Positions 26,667 through 35,737 of a stretch of DNA of 64,000 nucleotides are shown piece by piece. Each line of letters opens with the position of its first letter. The stretch's first letter is position 1. Source of the stretch: Stappia stellulata DSM 5886 (GTDB lineage Bacteria; Pseudomonadota; Alphaproteobacteria; Rhizobiales; Stappiaceae); contig NZ_KE384083.1 of NCBI RefSeq assembly GCF_000423705.1, positions 748,462 to 812,461 on the forward strand. Direction: 5' to 3'. The notes below the pieces were generated by a model. It was given only the letters and a program-made list of their open reading frames with translations. It did no database searches and had not been told where the DNA came from. The position numbers and the translations under genes were made by a program.

Positions 26667-28858
26667 GACGCGCTCCGGCGGCCCACCCAGGGCGCCGGAC
26701 GCCCGATGTGATAGCCCTGCGCCATTGTCACACCGAGATTGCGCAGGATCTCCAGCGTTTCCGCATCCTCGACATATTCCGCGATCACGCCGACGCCGAT
26801 CTTGCGCGCAACGGCGACGATCCCGGCAACGATCGTGCGCTGCACCTCGTCCTGCGCCACCTCACCGATGATCGCACCGTCGATTTTCAGGCTGTCGATC
26901 CGGAACTGCCTGAGGTAGGCGAAAGACGACAGGCCCGAGCCGAAATCGTCGAGAATGACCCGGCACCCTCTGGCACGCAGCGCATCGATCAGGGCCTGGG
27001 CCGTCGCCATGCTGCGCACGGCCGCGGTTTCCGTGATCTCGAAGGCCAGACGCCCTGCCGTTTCCGGCCGCGCGTCGAGCGCGGAAAGCAGGAAGGTGGT
27101 GAACTCCGGATCGCCGATCGACAGCCCGGACAGGTTGATCGTCAGACACGTCCCCGGATCGACGCTGTGCAGGTTCGCCAGGGTCCTCTCGACGACCCAG
27201 CGATCGATCCGTGGCATCAACCCATGGCGTTCAGCGGAGGAAATCAATGCAGCCGGCGCAAGGACCCGCCCGTCGTCGTCCACGATCCTGAGAAGCACCT
27301 CGAGATGCGGACTGGACACCGCATCAATCGGCAGGATCGGCATGGTGTAGAGTTCGAAACAGTCGGCTTCCAGGGCATTGCGAACAATCTGCAGATTGCC
27401 GATGTCCAGCCGGTGCGCGACCATTTCGTCGGCATCCGGACGGTAGACCACCGGCCGCGCGCCGCCAATGGACTTGGCATGCAGACAGGCCTGATCGGCC
27501 TGGTTGAGAAGTTGGAATGCGCTTTTTTCCGGGTCGCCGCCGCGCCCCGGCTTGATCAGGGCAATGCCGACGCTGGCTGTAATCGCATGCGGGATGTCCT
27601 GCCAGATGAACCGCATCGACGACAAACCGGAGGTGATCCGGTGACCCAGGTCTTGCGCCGCGGCCGCGTCCATGTCCGGCGCCAGCACAGAAAATTCGTC
27701 GCCTCCGACCCGGGCGCAGAGCATGTCGGGCCCGGCATGGCTGCGCAACAATCCCGCAATCTGCTGGAGCAGAGCGTCGCCGCCGCTATGCCCCGCGATG
27801 TCGTTGACGACCTTGAACCCGTCGAGATCGATGGTGAAAAGCGCCGCCGGCCGGTCGCTGGCCTTCACGTCTGCCAGCAAGCGCTCCAGCCCCTCCTGCA
27901 AGGCATGCCGGTTGGCAAGGCCCGTCAGCGCATCCTCGCGCGCCTGCCGGCGCAGCGTCTTTGCCATCAGCGCCGCCTCGGTAATGTCGCGCAATACGAT
28001 GAGCGCCCCGGTGACCTCGCCCTCGTCGTCGCGATAGGGGTCCATCCGGACCCGCATGTGGCGCATTTCCCCGCCCGGGACGGAAAGTTCGTGCTCGTAT
28101 TCGACCGATTGTCCGGCGAAGCACCTCTCGAAATGCGCTTTCGCCCGCTTGTTAAAACGCTCCGCGCCGATGTGGTCGCGCACATGCACGCCAATGAAGT
28201 CGTCGGGCGACAGTCCGCTGAACGCCGCGTTGGCGCGATTGGTCATCCTGTAGCGAAAATCCGTGCCGACCACGGAGATCCGGTCGGTTGTCTGCCGCAG
28301 GATTTCCTCGTGCATCGACAGGCGTTCGTTGAGGTTCTGGAACTGCGTGACATCGCGCACCGCGCAGATGACACAAGCGACCTCCTCGTCGCGACCGAAG
28401 ACCGGCTGGAAAAACACCTCCAGATACTTTCCAAGGGTCTTGTCGCGAACGCCGGGGACGCGGATGCGCGATGCCTGGCCGGCAAAGGCCTCGTCGAGAT
28501 TGTCCCGGCGCAGGGCGAACACCTTGGATCCCAGGATGTCCTCGACCCTGCGTCCGATGACTTCGGCCCGCGACAAGCCTTCCATGTCCAGGAAGGCGCC
28601 GTCGACGTCCCACATCCGGTAATCGCGGTCGCAGACGAAAACGCCGGCGCGGTTCATCTCGATGATGGTGCTGCGCACGACCTCGCGATGCACTGCAATG
28701 GGCCAGTGCGCGGCAGTCTCCGCACTGGTCTCGGCACGCTCCGTCGGTGGGGTGCCAGTTGTTTCCGGTTCCGGCTTTCGCAAGCTCACGGGGCCTCGCT
28801 GCTGCGCACGGACGCGTCCTGTCGGACCACAATAGGCAGGTCGACCCGACATGACCAT
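26651..28858 (-). CDS. PAS-PAS-GGDEF-EAL c-di-GMP protein (copy 1)
   Basis: This cytoplasmic protein of about 735 aa has two PAS sensor domains (roughly residues 60-300), a GGDEF cyclase domain (DALTGLANRHAL near 308, VGGDEF near 385) and an EAL phosphodiesterase domain (EVLLR near 518, then INLSG, FEITET, LDDFGSG, LKIDG and QGYHIGRP near 712). Both catalytic motifs are intact, so it could make or break c-di-GMP depending on PAS signals. No transmembrane segment is seen. The start is uncertain: the frame extends to 28936, but that would overlap the upstream paralogue, so ATG 28858 is used. It is a tandem paralogue of the next gene. Confidence 0.9.
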   Translation of the reverse strand: MVMSGRPAYCGPTGRVRAQQRGPVSLRKPEPETTGTPPTERAETSAETAAHWPIAVHREVVRSTIIEMNRAGVFVCDRDYRMWDVDGAFLDMEGLSRAEVIGRRVEDILGSKVFALRRDNLDEAFAGQASRIRVPGVRDKTLGKYLEVFFQPVFGRDEEVACVICAVRDVTQFQNLNERLSMHEEILRQTTDRISVVGTDFRYRMTNRANAAFSGLSPDDFIGVHVRDHIGAERFNKRAKAHFERCFAGQSVEYEHELSVPGGEMRHMRVRMDPYRDDEGEVTGALIVLRDITEAALMAKTLRRQAREDALTGLANRHALQEGLERLLADVKASDRPAALFTIDLDGFKVVNDIAGHSGGDALLQQIAGLLRSHAGPDMLCARVGGDEFSVLAPDMDAAAAQDLGHRITSGLSSMRFIWQDIPHAITASVGIALIKPGRGGDPEKSAFQLLNQADQACLHAKSIGGARPVVYRPDADEMVAHRLDIGNLQIVRNALEADCFELYTMPILPIDAVSSPHLEVLLRIVDDDGRVLAPAALISSAERHGLMPRIDRWVVERTLANLHSVDPGTCLTINLSGLSIGDPEFTTFLLSALDARPETAGRLAFEITETAAVRSMATAQALIDALRARGCRVILDDFGSGLSSFAYLRQFRIDSLKIDGAIIGEVAQDEVQRTIVAGIVAVARKIGVGVIAEYVEDAETLEILRNLGVTMAQGYHIGRPAPWVGRRSASQIAR

Positions 28859-28892
28859 CGACAACCGCCTGTGACGCCGCGCAGGGTCGCGC

Positions 28893-30989
28893 TCACCTGC
28901 CAAAGGTCTCCGACCACGGAGCCGGACGTCCGACATGATAGCCCTGCACGAAACTCACCCCGAGTTCGCGCAGCGTTTCGAGCGTGCCGGCATCCTCCAC
29001 GAATTCGGCCACGACCCGCACTTTCATCGCCGTGGCGACAGCAACGATCCCGGCAACGATGGTCTGCTGAACCGGGTCGTTGGCGACATCGCCGATGATG
29101 TTGCCGTCGATCTTGAGCATGTCGACGTCGAACTTGCGAAGATAGCCGAAGGACGACAGGCCCGAGCCGAAATCGTCCAGGACGATGCCGCAACCGCGCC
29201 CGCGCAACGCCTTGATCAGATCGCGCGCGGTCTCCATCGAGCGCACGGCGGATGTCTCGGTGATCTCGAACGAAAGCCGTCCGTGAACCTCGGGCCGGTT
29301 GTCCAGGGCGGCGACCAGAAAGTCGCGGAATTGCGGATCGCCCACCGACTGGCCCGAGAGATTGACCGTCAATTGCAGATCCGGCGGCGCGGACCGCAGG
29401 CGCTCCAGCACGTTTCGCACCACCCACTTGTCGACCGGAACCATCATCTGGTGTCGTTCGGCAGCGGAGATGAAAGCGGCCGGCGCCAGCATCTGTCCGT
29501 CGCTTCCAACGATCCGCAACAGCACCTCGTGATAAAGGCCGCTTTGCCCGTCGATCGGCGCGATCGGCATGGCATAGAGCTCGAACCGCCCGTTCAGAAG
29601 TGCATCCTGGACCACCCGAAGGTTGCCGGTTTCCTCGAAGCGCGCCTGAATCTCCGTGTCGGCGGCGTGATAGACCGCGACGCGCGACCCGCCGCGCTCC
29701 TTGGCGAGCCGGCAGGCCCGGTCCGCCCAGTTGATGACATCGTAGATGCTCGGCGCGGCCGTCTCGAACACCTCGCGGTCGAGCAAGGCGACGCCGACGC
29801 TGGCCCGCACCGAATAGCGCGCGCCGTCCCAGTCGAAGGGCGTCGTCTCCAGCGCACTGATGATCGTCTGGCAGGCGGCCATGACCTTCTCCGTCGTACA
29901 GGCCGAGAGCACCAGCGCAAACTCGTCGCCGCCCAGCCGCGCGATCATGTCGGTCTTGTCGATGGTCCGCAGAAGGTCCGCGACCTGTTTGAGCAATGTG
30001 TCGCCGGCGCTGTGCCCGGCAATGTCATTGACGACCTTGAACCCGTCGAGGTCGACCAGCACCAGGGCGGAAAGACGGGTGTCGGGCTCGCCGAGTTCGG
30101 CGACGCATCGGGCGACACGCAGCTCCAGCTCTTCCTCAAGCGCATAGCGGTTGGCCAAACCGGTCAGCGCGTCCTGGCGCGCCTGACGCAGCAACTCCGC
30201 TTTCATCATGGTGGCACTGGTGACGTCCCGCCGTGTTATCGCGGCGGCGATGACCTCGCCCGTGTTGTTGCGGAAGGGCACGCAATTGAGATCGAAATAG
30301 GCAATGTCGCCGTTTTCGGACATATGCGCGAAGTGATACTCGACCTGCTCGCCGGCAAAACAGCGCTCGAGATGAGGCTTGGCCCGATCCAGGTAGCCGC
30401 GTTCGCCGATGACGTCGACCAGATGCTTGCCGACGATGCTTTCCGACGTATGGCCCCATGTCCGCGCATTGGCGGAGTTCGACCAGATGAACCGGAAGTC
30501 CAGCCCGACGATGCACATGGCTTCGGTCGACTGACGGAACACCTCCTCATGCATGGAGACACGGTTTTCTAGCTCGAACAGCTCCGTGGTGTCTTCCATG
30601 AAAACGATGAGGCCGGTGACGGCTCCGGCGGAATCGAACACAGGCTCGTGACAAACGCGCATCAGCCGGTTGCGTGTCGCACGGCGCAAGCCCCACGTCG
30701 TGCTGACTTGCGGCTCGCCACCCAGGGCCGCCTCGATGGCGGGGCGTGAACGTTCGCAGATCGCGTCGCCCATAACCACGCGCATGGGACGCCCGATCAC
30801 CTCGGAGCGGGAAAAGCCGTCGATTTCAAGGAATGCCCTGTTCACGTCCCGAATGATCATGTCGGTGTCGTAGTAGATCATCCGGATGGGAGAGACCTGG
30901 AACGCCGTCAGGAACGCGTCATCCGCCGGCCCCCTAAGGTCAACCGGAGCCGCGACAAAATTCTTTGCAACCTGTTTGGTCGAGGCCAC
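28893..30989 (-). CDS. PAS-PAS-GGDEF-EAL c-di-GMP protein (copy 2)
   Basis: This 698-aa protein has the same architecture as the downstream gene: PAS (about 20-130), PAS (about 145-260), GGDEF (DALTGLANRYAL near 271, LGGDEF near 352) and EAL (EVLLR near 486, then VNLSG, FEITET, LDDFGSGLSSFGYL, LKIDG and QGYHVGRP). Stretches of the two proteins are near identical, indicating tandem duplication followed by divergence mainly in the PAS region. The GTG at 30989 is preferred because GGAGG lies 11 bases upstream (31001-31005); the frame continues to 31049 without such a site. An AT-rich stretch at 31030-31247 precedes it and probably holds its promoter. Confidence 0.9.
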   Translation of the reverse strand: MASTKQVAKNFVAAPVDLRGPADDAFLTAFQVSPIRMIYYDTDMIIRDVNRAFLEIDGFSRSEVIGRPMRVVMGDAICERSRPAIEAALGGEPQVSTTWGLRRATRNRLMRVCHEPVFDSAGAVTGLIVFMEDTTELFELENRVSMHEEVFRQSTEAMCIVGLDFRFIWSNSANARTWGHTSESIVGKHLVDVIGERGYLDRAKPHLERCFAGEQVEYHFAHMSENGDIAYFDLNCVPFRNNTGEVIAAAITRRDVTSATMMKAELLRQARQDALTGLANRYALEEELELRVARCVAELGEPDTRLSALVLVDLDGFKVVNDIAGHSAGDTLLKQVADLLRTIDKTDMIARLGGDEFALVLSACTTEKVMAACQTIISALETTPFDWDGARYSVRASVGVALLDREVFETAAPSIYDVINWADRACRLAKERGGSRVAVYHAADTEIQARFEETGNLRVVQDALLNGRFELYAMPIAPIDGQSGLYHEVLLRIVGSDGQMLAPAAFISAAERHQMMVPVDKWVVRNVLERLRSAPPDLQLTVNLSGQSVGDPQFRDFLVAALDNRPEVHGRLSFEITETSAVRSMETARDLIKALRGRGCGIVLDDFGSGLSSFGYLRKFDVDMLKIDGNIIGDVANDPVQQTIVAGIVAVATAMKVRVVAEFVEDAGTLETLRELGVSFVQGYHVGRPAPWSETFGR

Positions 30990-31247
30990 TATCGTACTTT
31001 CCTCCGAGCAAGCCGGCGAAACCCGCATTGCACGATTCAGACACCCCAATTCTTAACATAGCAGAAACTTCCCGCGATTCGTTTACGATAATATCGCACC
31101 CATCCAACGAAAGACTTGAGAATATCAAGCTCCAATGACACGTCACTGGCATCGAAAAGCAACCAATCCAAATACATTCTTGAGGTTGCTAAAATTCCGA
31201 AAACACAACCTCTAAAAAGCCGACGAAAAACTTTCGACGCGCTCGCT

Positions 31248-31640
31248 TCAGTTGATGCTGCGGGCCTCGCCGGGAATATCAAGCGAGAACGCCGGGATAG
31301 CGATCTGGAAGCGCCTTCCGTCCATATCCTCCATTTCGTAGCTGCCGCTCATCATGCCCGAGGGCGTGCGCAACGGACAGCCGGAGGTGTATTCATACCG
31401 TTCCCCCGGCGCCAGGACAGGTTGTTCCCCGACCACACCGAGACCGCGCACCTCTTCTTCCCGACCCGCGCCGTCGACGATCATCCAGTGCCGGGCGCGC
31501 AGGCGCACCGTGTCGCTGCCGTGATTGACGATTTCGACGGTATAGGCCCACAGGAATTGCAAGGTGTCGGGATCGGATTCCTCGACGAGATAAAACGGCT
31601 CGACGGTCACCTGTATGTCATGCGTCACGGCCCGATACAT
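31248..31640 (-). CDS. apaG: ApaG family protein
   Basis: This 130-aa single fibronectin-III-like ApaG domain has VTVEPFYLVEESDP, FLWAYTVEIVNHG, ARHWMIVDGAG, GVVGEQPVLAPGERYEYTSG and GMMSGSYEMED. E. coli ApaG affects Co2+ resistance and Mg2+ efflux; the molecular role is unclear. GGAGGA immediately precedes ATG 31640. It is separated from metZ by the phosphatidyltransferase on the other strand. Confidence 0.95.
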   Translation of the reverse strand: MYRAVTHDIQVTVEPFYLVEESDPDTLQFLWAYTVEIVNHGSDTVRLRARHWMIVDGAGREEEVRGLGVVGEQPVLAPGERYEYTSGCPLRTPSGMMSGSYEMEDMDGRRFQIAIPAFSLDIPGEARSIN

Positions 31641-31867
31641 TGCAGTCCTCCCGGCTCGTCCCCGCCCGCAACCCCGGGCGCGGGCGTTCGACAAAGACTA
31701 GCGCGCATAGCGCCGGATTCCAGTCGGGGAAGGCCACAATTCTCGATTGAACCGGCAGCGCCCTGATTTCCGTAGCGGCAGGTCCATGACGCGCTTGTGA
31801 GCGCAGGGCGCTTGCGCCCGGCACGCAGCTGGGCCATCCAGAACGTCGTCCCCCGACCGGAGATCCC

Positions 31868-32476
31868 ATGTTCGACGCCCGCCTGCGCCCGCTGATCGAC
31901 CCGCCGCTGAATGCCGCCGGCCGCGTGCTCGCCGCGCGCGGCATCTCGCCGGATGCCGTGACGCTGACCGGTTTCGGTCTCGGCCTCGGCGCAGCCCTGG
32001 CCATCGCGCTCGGCGCGCCGCTTGCGGGCTTTGTGCTGATCGCCCTCAACCGCCTGGGCGACGGTCTCGACGGCGCGGTGGCGCGCGCCAGCCGCAAGAG
32101 CGACCGGGGCGGCTATCTCGACATCGTGCTGGATTTCTTCTTCTACGGCGCGGTGCCCTTCGCCTTCGCCCTGCTCGACCCCGAGGCAAACGCCCTTCCC
32201 GCCGCCGCGCTACTGCTCGCGTTCTACATGAACGGCGCGAGCTTCCTCGGCTTTTCCGCGATGGCCGAAAAGCGGGGCATCACCACGAATATTCAGGGCC
32301 AGAAGTCGCTCTATTATCTGGGCGGGCTGGCCGAAGGCGCGGAGACCATCGCCGTTTTCCTGGCGATGTGCCTGTGGCCGCAAGCCTTCCCCCTGCTCGC
32401 CTGGGGGTTCGCGGCCATTTGCATCGTTTCCGCCCTGGCGCGGGTCATCCTCGTCGCGCGACTGCTGCGCGACTGA
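31868..32476 (+). CDS. CDP-alcohol phosphatidyltransferase family membrane protein
   Basis: This 202-aa inner-membrane enzyme has about six hydrophobic segments. The family motif is complete: DGLDGAVAR, then GGYLDIVLDF, supplying the Asp residues that bind two metal ions and attack CDP-diacylglycerol. Which alcohol it transfers to (glycerophosphate, inositol phosphate, serine or another) cannot be told from the motif. It ends 8 bp from the convergent metZ gene. Confidence 0.88.
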   Translation: MFDARLRPLIDPPLNAAGRVLAARGISPDAVTLTGFGLGLGAALAIALGAPLAGFVLIALNRLGDGLDGAVARASRKSDRGGYLDIVLDFFFYGAVPFAFALLDPEANALPAAALLLAFYMNGASFLGFSAMAEKRGITTNIQGQKSLYYLGGLAEGAETIAVFLAMCLWPQAFPLLAWGFAAICIVSALARVILVARLLRD

Positions 32477-32484
32477 CCCGCAGC

Positions 32485-33678
32485 TCAGCCGCGCGCAACC
32501 TCCAGCGCCTGACGAAGGTCCTCCGCCAGATCGTCGGCGTGTTCCAGACCGACCGAAAAACGCATCAAGCCGTCGGAAATTCCCAGTTCAACACGCGCCT
32601 CTTCGCTCAGGCTCTGGTGCGTGGTGGTGGCGGGATGCGTGATCAGGCTCTTGGCATCGCCCAGATTGTTCGACAGGCGGATGATCTTCAACGCATTGGC
32701 GAAGCGGAAGGCAGCAGGTTTTCCGCCCTTGACCTCAAAGGCGATCATCGTCGACCCGGCCTTCATCTGCCGGCGGGCAAGATCCGCCTGGGGATGGTCA
32801 TCGCGCCCGGGATAGATCAGCCGCGCCACCGACGGATCCTCGGCAAGACGGTCGGCCAGAAGCCCCGCCGTTTCCGTCTGGCGGGCAACCCGAAGCGGCA
32901 AGGTCTCCAGCCCCTTGAGCAGCACCCAGGCATTGAACGGGCTCATCGCCGGACCGGTATGCTTGACCAGCGGCATCACCTCGTCCTTGATCCATTCCTC
33001 GTCGGACAGAACAACACCGCCAAGGCAGCGCCCCTGCCCGTCGATATGCTTGGTGGCGGAATAGACGACCACGTCGGCGCCGAGCGTGAGCGGCGCCTGC
33101 CACAACGGCGTGGCAAAGACATTGTCGACGATCAGCCGTGCCCCGACCGCGTGGGCCATCTCGGCGACGGCGGCGATATCGATCACTTCAAGCGTCGGAT
33201 TGGTCGGACTTTCCAGGAAACAGGCCACCGTCCCGGGCCGGATCGCCGCGCGCCAGGCATCGAGATCGGTGCCGTCGACGAGCGTCGAGGCAACGCCCAT
33301 GCGCGGCAGCAGGGTTTCCACGATGTAGCGGCAGGATCCGAAGAGCGCCTTGGCGGCGACGACATGATCGCCGGCCTTGCAGCAGGCCATGAGCGCGAGA
33401 TTGACCGCCGCCATGCCGCTGGCGGTGCCGCGCGCGGCCTCCGCGCCTTCCAGCTGGGCGATGCGCTCCTCGAACATGGCGACCGTCGGATTGGCATAGC
33501 GCGAGTAGACGAAGCCCGGATCGTCGCCCTTGAAACGGGCTTCTGCGGCTTCCGCGCTGGCATAGACGAACCCTTGTGTCAGGAACATCGCTTCCGAGGT
33601 TTCCCCGAAGGGCGAACGCGTCGTTCCGCCGTGTACGAGAGCGGTTTCGGGATGCCAGCGGCGGTTATCTGAGCTCAT
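32485..33678 (-). CDS. metZ: O-succinylhomoserine sulfhydrylase
   Basis: This 397-aa PLP enzyme of the Cys/Met metabolism family makes homocysteine from O-succinylhomoserine and sulfide. Family motifs: VYSRYANPTVAMFEERIA, ASGMAAVNLALMA, DNVFATPLWQAPL and the PLP Lys210 in YSATKHIDGQGRCLGG. SLITHPATTTHQSL near the C-terminus is typical of MetZ. ATG 33678 has GGAGA upstream. The leader carries a SAM-II riboswitch and a terminator, so expression should fall when S-adenosylmethionine is abundant. Confidence 0.95.
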   Translation of the reverse strand: MSSDNRRWHPETALVHGGTTRSPFGETSEAMFLTQGFVYASAEAAEARFKGDDPGFVYSRYANPTVAMFEERIAQLEGAEAARGTASGMAAVNLALMACCKAGDHVVAAKALFGSCRYIVETLLPRMGVASTLVDGTDLDAWRAAIRPGTVACFLESPTNPTLEVIDIAAVAEMAHAVGARLIVDNVFATPLWQAPLTLGADVVVYSATKHIDGQGRCLGGVVLSDEEWIKDEVMPLVKHTGPAMSPFNAWVLLKGLETLPLRVARQTETAGLLADRLAEDPSVARLIYPGRDDHPQADLARRQMKAGSTMIAFEVKGGKPAAFRFANALKIIRLSNNLGDAKSLITHPATTTHQSLSEEARVELGISDGLMRFSVGLEHADDLAEDLRQALEVARG

Positions 33679-33691
33679 GCCTGTCTCCAAA

Positions 33692-33726
33692 TGCAAAAAC
33701 CCCGGCCACGGGCCGGGGTTTTTGCA
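33692..33726 (-). terminator. Perfect 16-bp hairpin between riboswitch and metZ
   Basis: TGCAAAAACCCCGGCC (33692-33707) and GGCCGGGGTTTTTGCA (33711-33726) pair perfectly around 3 nt. On the metZ strand the second arm ends in a T run. On that strand its CCCGGCC segment can also pair with GGCCGGG at 33728-33734, next to the aptamer, giving a candidate antiterminator. Confidence 0.75.
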
Positions 33727-33732
33727 ACCCGG

Positions 33733-33787
33733 CCTTTTTAGCAACTTCTTTAACGTGGCTGCAAGCCGGCCGGCTCAAATCACCACG
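33733..33787 (-). promoter_or_regulatory. SAM-II riboswitch
   Basis: On the metZ strand the conserved blocks occur in order and at the right spacing: CGTGGTGATTTG, then CCGGCTTGCAGCCAC, GTTAAAGAAGT and GCTAAAAAGG. These form the SAM-II pseudoknot known from alphaproteobacterial metA, metC and metZ leaders. It starts about 4 nt after the predicted transcription start. Confidence 0.9.
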
Positions 33788-33797
33788 GAACGCGCCG

Positions 33798-33826
33798 GTG
33801 ATACGCCAAGGCTCCACCCGCGTCAA
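33798..33826 (-). promoter_or_regulatory. metZ promoter
   Basis: On the reverse strand TTGACG (33826-33821) and TATCAC (33803-33798) are spaced by 17 bp, placing the start of transcription just before the SAM-II aptamer. The -35 hexamer lies in a 10-bp inverted repeat, GCGTCAACGC (33820-33829) and GCGTTGACGC (33831-33840), which may be an operator. Confidence 0.6.
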
Positions 33827-33945
33827 CGCTGCGTTGACGCTGCGGCGTCTCTGCAGGCAAGGCAGAAACGCGGCCAGTTCATCATGGCAAATCGCGCGGG
33901 CTTGCGCTAAGCACGGCAAAACCCGAAGGCTTCTTGGAAAAACTC

Positions 33946-35043
33946 ATGACCGAAACCGCGCACGGCATCCTTCCCGCACAGGCGATCAGCGCCATGTTCA
34001 CGCGCGGTGAAATTTCCGCCCCGCGCCACCCGGACGCCGACCAGATCCAGCCGGCAAGCCTCGACCTTCGCCTTGGCCCCCTCGCCTACCGCGTGCGCGC
34101 AAGCTTCCTGCCGGGCGCGGGCGCCAAGGTGATGGACAAGCTCGACAAGCTCAAGCTCCACGCCTTCGACCTGACGCGCGGCGCGGTGCTGGAAACCGGC
34201 TGCGTCTATATCGTGCCGCTGATGGAGGGACTGGCGCTCGGTGCCGACGTCTCCGCCACCACCAATCCGAAGAGCTCGACCGGGCGGCTCGACGTCTTCA
34301 CCCGCGTCATCACCGACGAGGGCCGCGCCTTCGACACGGTGCCGGCCGGCTATCGCGGGCCGCTTTATGCCGAGATCAGCCCGCGCACCTTCCCCGTTCT
34401 CGTGCGCGAGGGCTCGCGCCTGTCCCAGATCCGCTTCCGCATCGGCGATCCCTTCGTGCAGGACGCCGACCTCAAGGCCGTGCATGCCGAACACGCTCTG
34501 GTCGCCGGCGGCGACACCACCATCGGCGGCGGCGTGCATCTGACCATCGACCTTGAGGGCAGCGGACCGGGCAGCCTGATCGGCTATCGCGGCAAGCGCC
34601 ACACCGGCGTCATCGACATGGACGCCAAGGCCGCGCAGGAGCCGCTCGACTTCTGGGAGCCGATCGTCCACCGCGGCGACAGCACGCTGATCCTCGATCC
34701 GAACGAGTTCTACATTCTCGTCTCGCGCGAGGCGGTGCATGTGCCGCCGATGTTTGCCGCCGAAATGGTGCCCTTCGATCCGCTCGTCGGCGAGTTCCGC
34801 GTGCATTACGCCGGCTTCTTCGATCCGGGCTTCGGCCATTCGACGCTGGGCGGCGGATCGCGCGCCGTGCTGGAAGTGCGCTCGCACGAGGTGCCCTTCA
34901 TCGTCGAGCACGGCCAGACCGTCGGCCGGCTGGTCTATGAGCACATGCTGGAACGCCCCGAAACGCTCTATGGCGAGGGCATCGGCTCCAACTACCAGGG
35001 CCAGGCGCTGAAGCTGTCGAAGCACTTCAAGGCGATTGCCTAG
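33946..35043 (+). CDS. dcd: 2'-deoxycytidine 5'-triphosphate deaminase, two-domain form
   Basis: This 365-aa protein is about twice the length of E. coli Dcd. It contains two dUTPase-like jelly-roll units: the first with QIQPASLDLRLGPLAYRV, SSTGRLDVFTRVI and GYRGPLYAEISPRTFPV; the second with PPMFAAEMVPFDPLVGEFRV, AGFFDPGFG and RAVLEVRSHEVPF. It would deaminate dCTP to dUTP for thymidylate synthesis. This long form is usual in alphaproteobacteria. ATG 33946 is used because upstream codons overlap the leader; the ribosome-binding site is weak. Confidence 0.9.
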   Translation: MTETAHGILPAQAISAMFTRGEISAPRHPDADQIQPASLDLRLGPLAYRVRASFLPGAGAKVMDKLDKLKLHAFDLTRGAVLETGCVYIVPLMEGLALGADVSATTNPKSSTGRLDVFTRVITDEGRAFDTVPAGYRGPLYAEISPRTFPVLVREGSRLSQIRFRIGDPFVQDADLKAVHAEHALVAGGDTTIGGGVHLTIDLEGSGPGSLIGYRGKRHTGVIDMDAKAAQEPLDFWEPIVHRGDSTLILDPNEFYILVSREAVHVPPMFAAEMVPFDPLVGEFRVHYAGFFDPGFGHSTLGGGSRAVLEVRSHEVPFIVEHGQTVGRLVYEHMLERPETLYGEGIGSNYQGQALKLSKHFKAIA

Positions 35044-35058
35044 GGCAGCGCCTTTCCC

Positions 35059-35733
35059 ATGGCCAGCATTCTGGAAACAGAGCTCTACCCTCCGATAAAG
35101 GCGTTCCTCACGGCGCAAGGCTACGAGGTGAAGGCCGAAGTCGGTGCCGCCGATGTCGTCGCCTGCCGGGGCGACGAAGATCCCGTGATCGTCGAGTTGA
35201 AGACAGGGTTCACGCTTGGTCTTTTCCATCAGGCGATTGCGCGGCAATCGATCACCGATGCGGTCTATGTGGCGGTCCCCCGGATGGCGGGCCGCCGGTT
35301 TCAATCGGCCCTGAAGAACAATCTGAAACTTGCCCGCCGGCTTGGCCTCGGGCTGATCACGGTTCGGCTTTCGGATGCCCTTGTCGACGTGCATCTGGAT
35401 CCGGGTCCGTTCAGCCCGCGCAAGTCGAAGCCGCGCAGGGACCGGTTGCTGAGGGAGTTCGCCCGAAGGGTCGGCGACCCGAACACCGGCGGCTCGACGC
35501 GGGTCACGCTTGTGACGGCCTATCGGCAGGACGCGCTGCGCTGCGCCGCCCATCTTGCCGCCAATGGTCCCAGCCGGGGCGCGGAGGTGGCGAAAGCGAC
35601 CGGCGTTGCCAACGCGACGAGACTGATGGCCGACGATCACTATGGCTGGTTCGAACGGGTCGAACGCGGCGTCTATGCGTTGACCCCGAAGGGGACCGCC
35701 GCCCTTCCCGCTTCGGCGAACGACGCGGAATAG
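35059..35733 (+). CDS. DUF2161 protein, PD-(D/E)XK nuclease-like
   Basis: This 224-aa protein has an N-terminal half with a PD-(D/E)XK-like arrangement: GAADVVACRGDEDPVIVELK, where Asp, Glu and Lys are spaced as in restriction-enzyme-fold nucleases. The C-terminal part (VAKATGVANATRLMADDHYGW) looks like a winged-helix DNA-binding unit. Function is unknown. It begins 15 bp after dcd and is followed 4 bp later by the YigZ-family gene, so these three are probably one operon. Confidence 0.8.
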   Translation: MASILETELYPPIKAFLTAQGYEVKAEVGAADVVACRGDEDPVIVELKTGFTLGLFHQAIARQSITDAVYVAVPRMAGRRFQSALKNNLKLARRLGLGLITVRLSDALVDVHLDPGPFSPRKSKPRRDRLLREFARRVGDPNTGGSTRVTLVTAYRQDALRCAAHLAANGPSRGAEVAKATGVANATRLMADDHYGWFERVERGVYALTPKGTAALPASANDAE

Positions 35734-35737
35734 CGCC

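Noticed and set aside
26423-29098. Forward open frame of about 890 codons across the first GGDEF/EAL gene
   Set aside because: Shadow frame created by high GC; the reverse strand encodes complete PAS, GGDEF and EAL domains.
31030-31247. AT-rich gap with several weak hairpins, possible small RNA
   Set aside because: Hairpins have short stems or poor T runs; more simply a promoter region for the upstream GGDEF/EAL gene and the tail of apaG.
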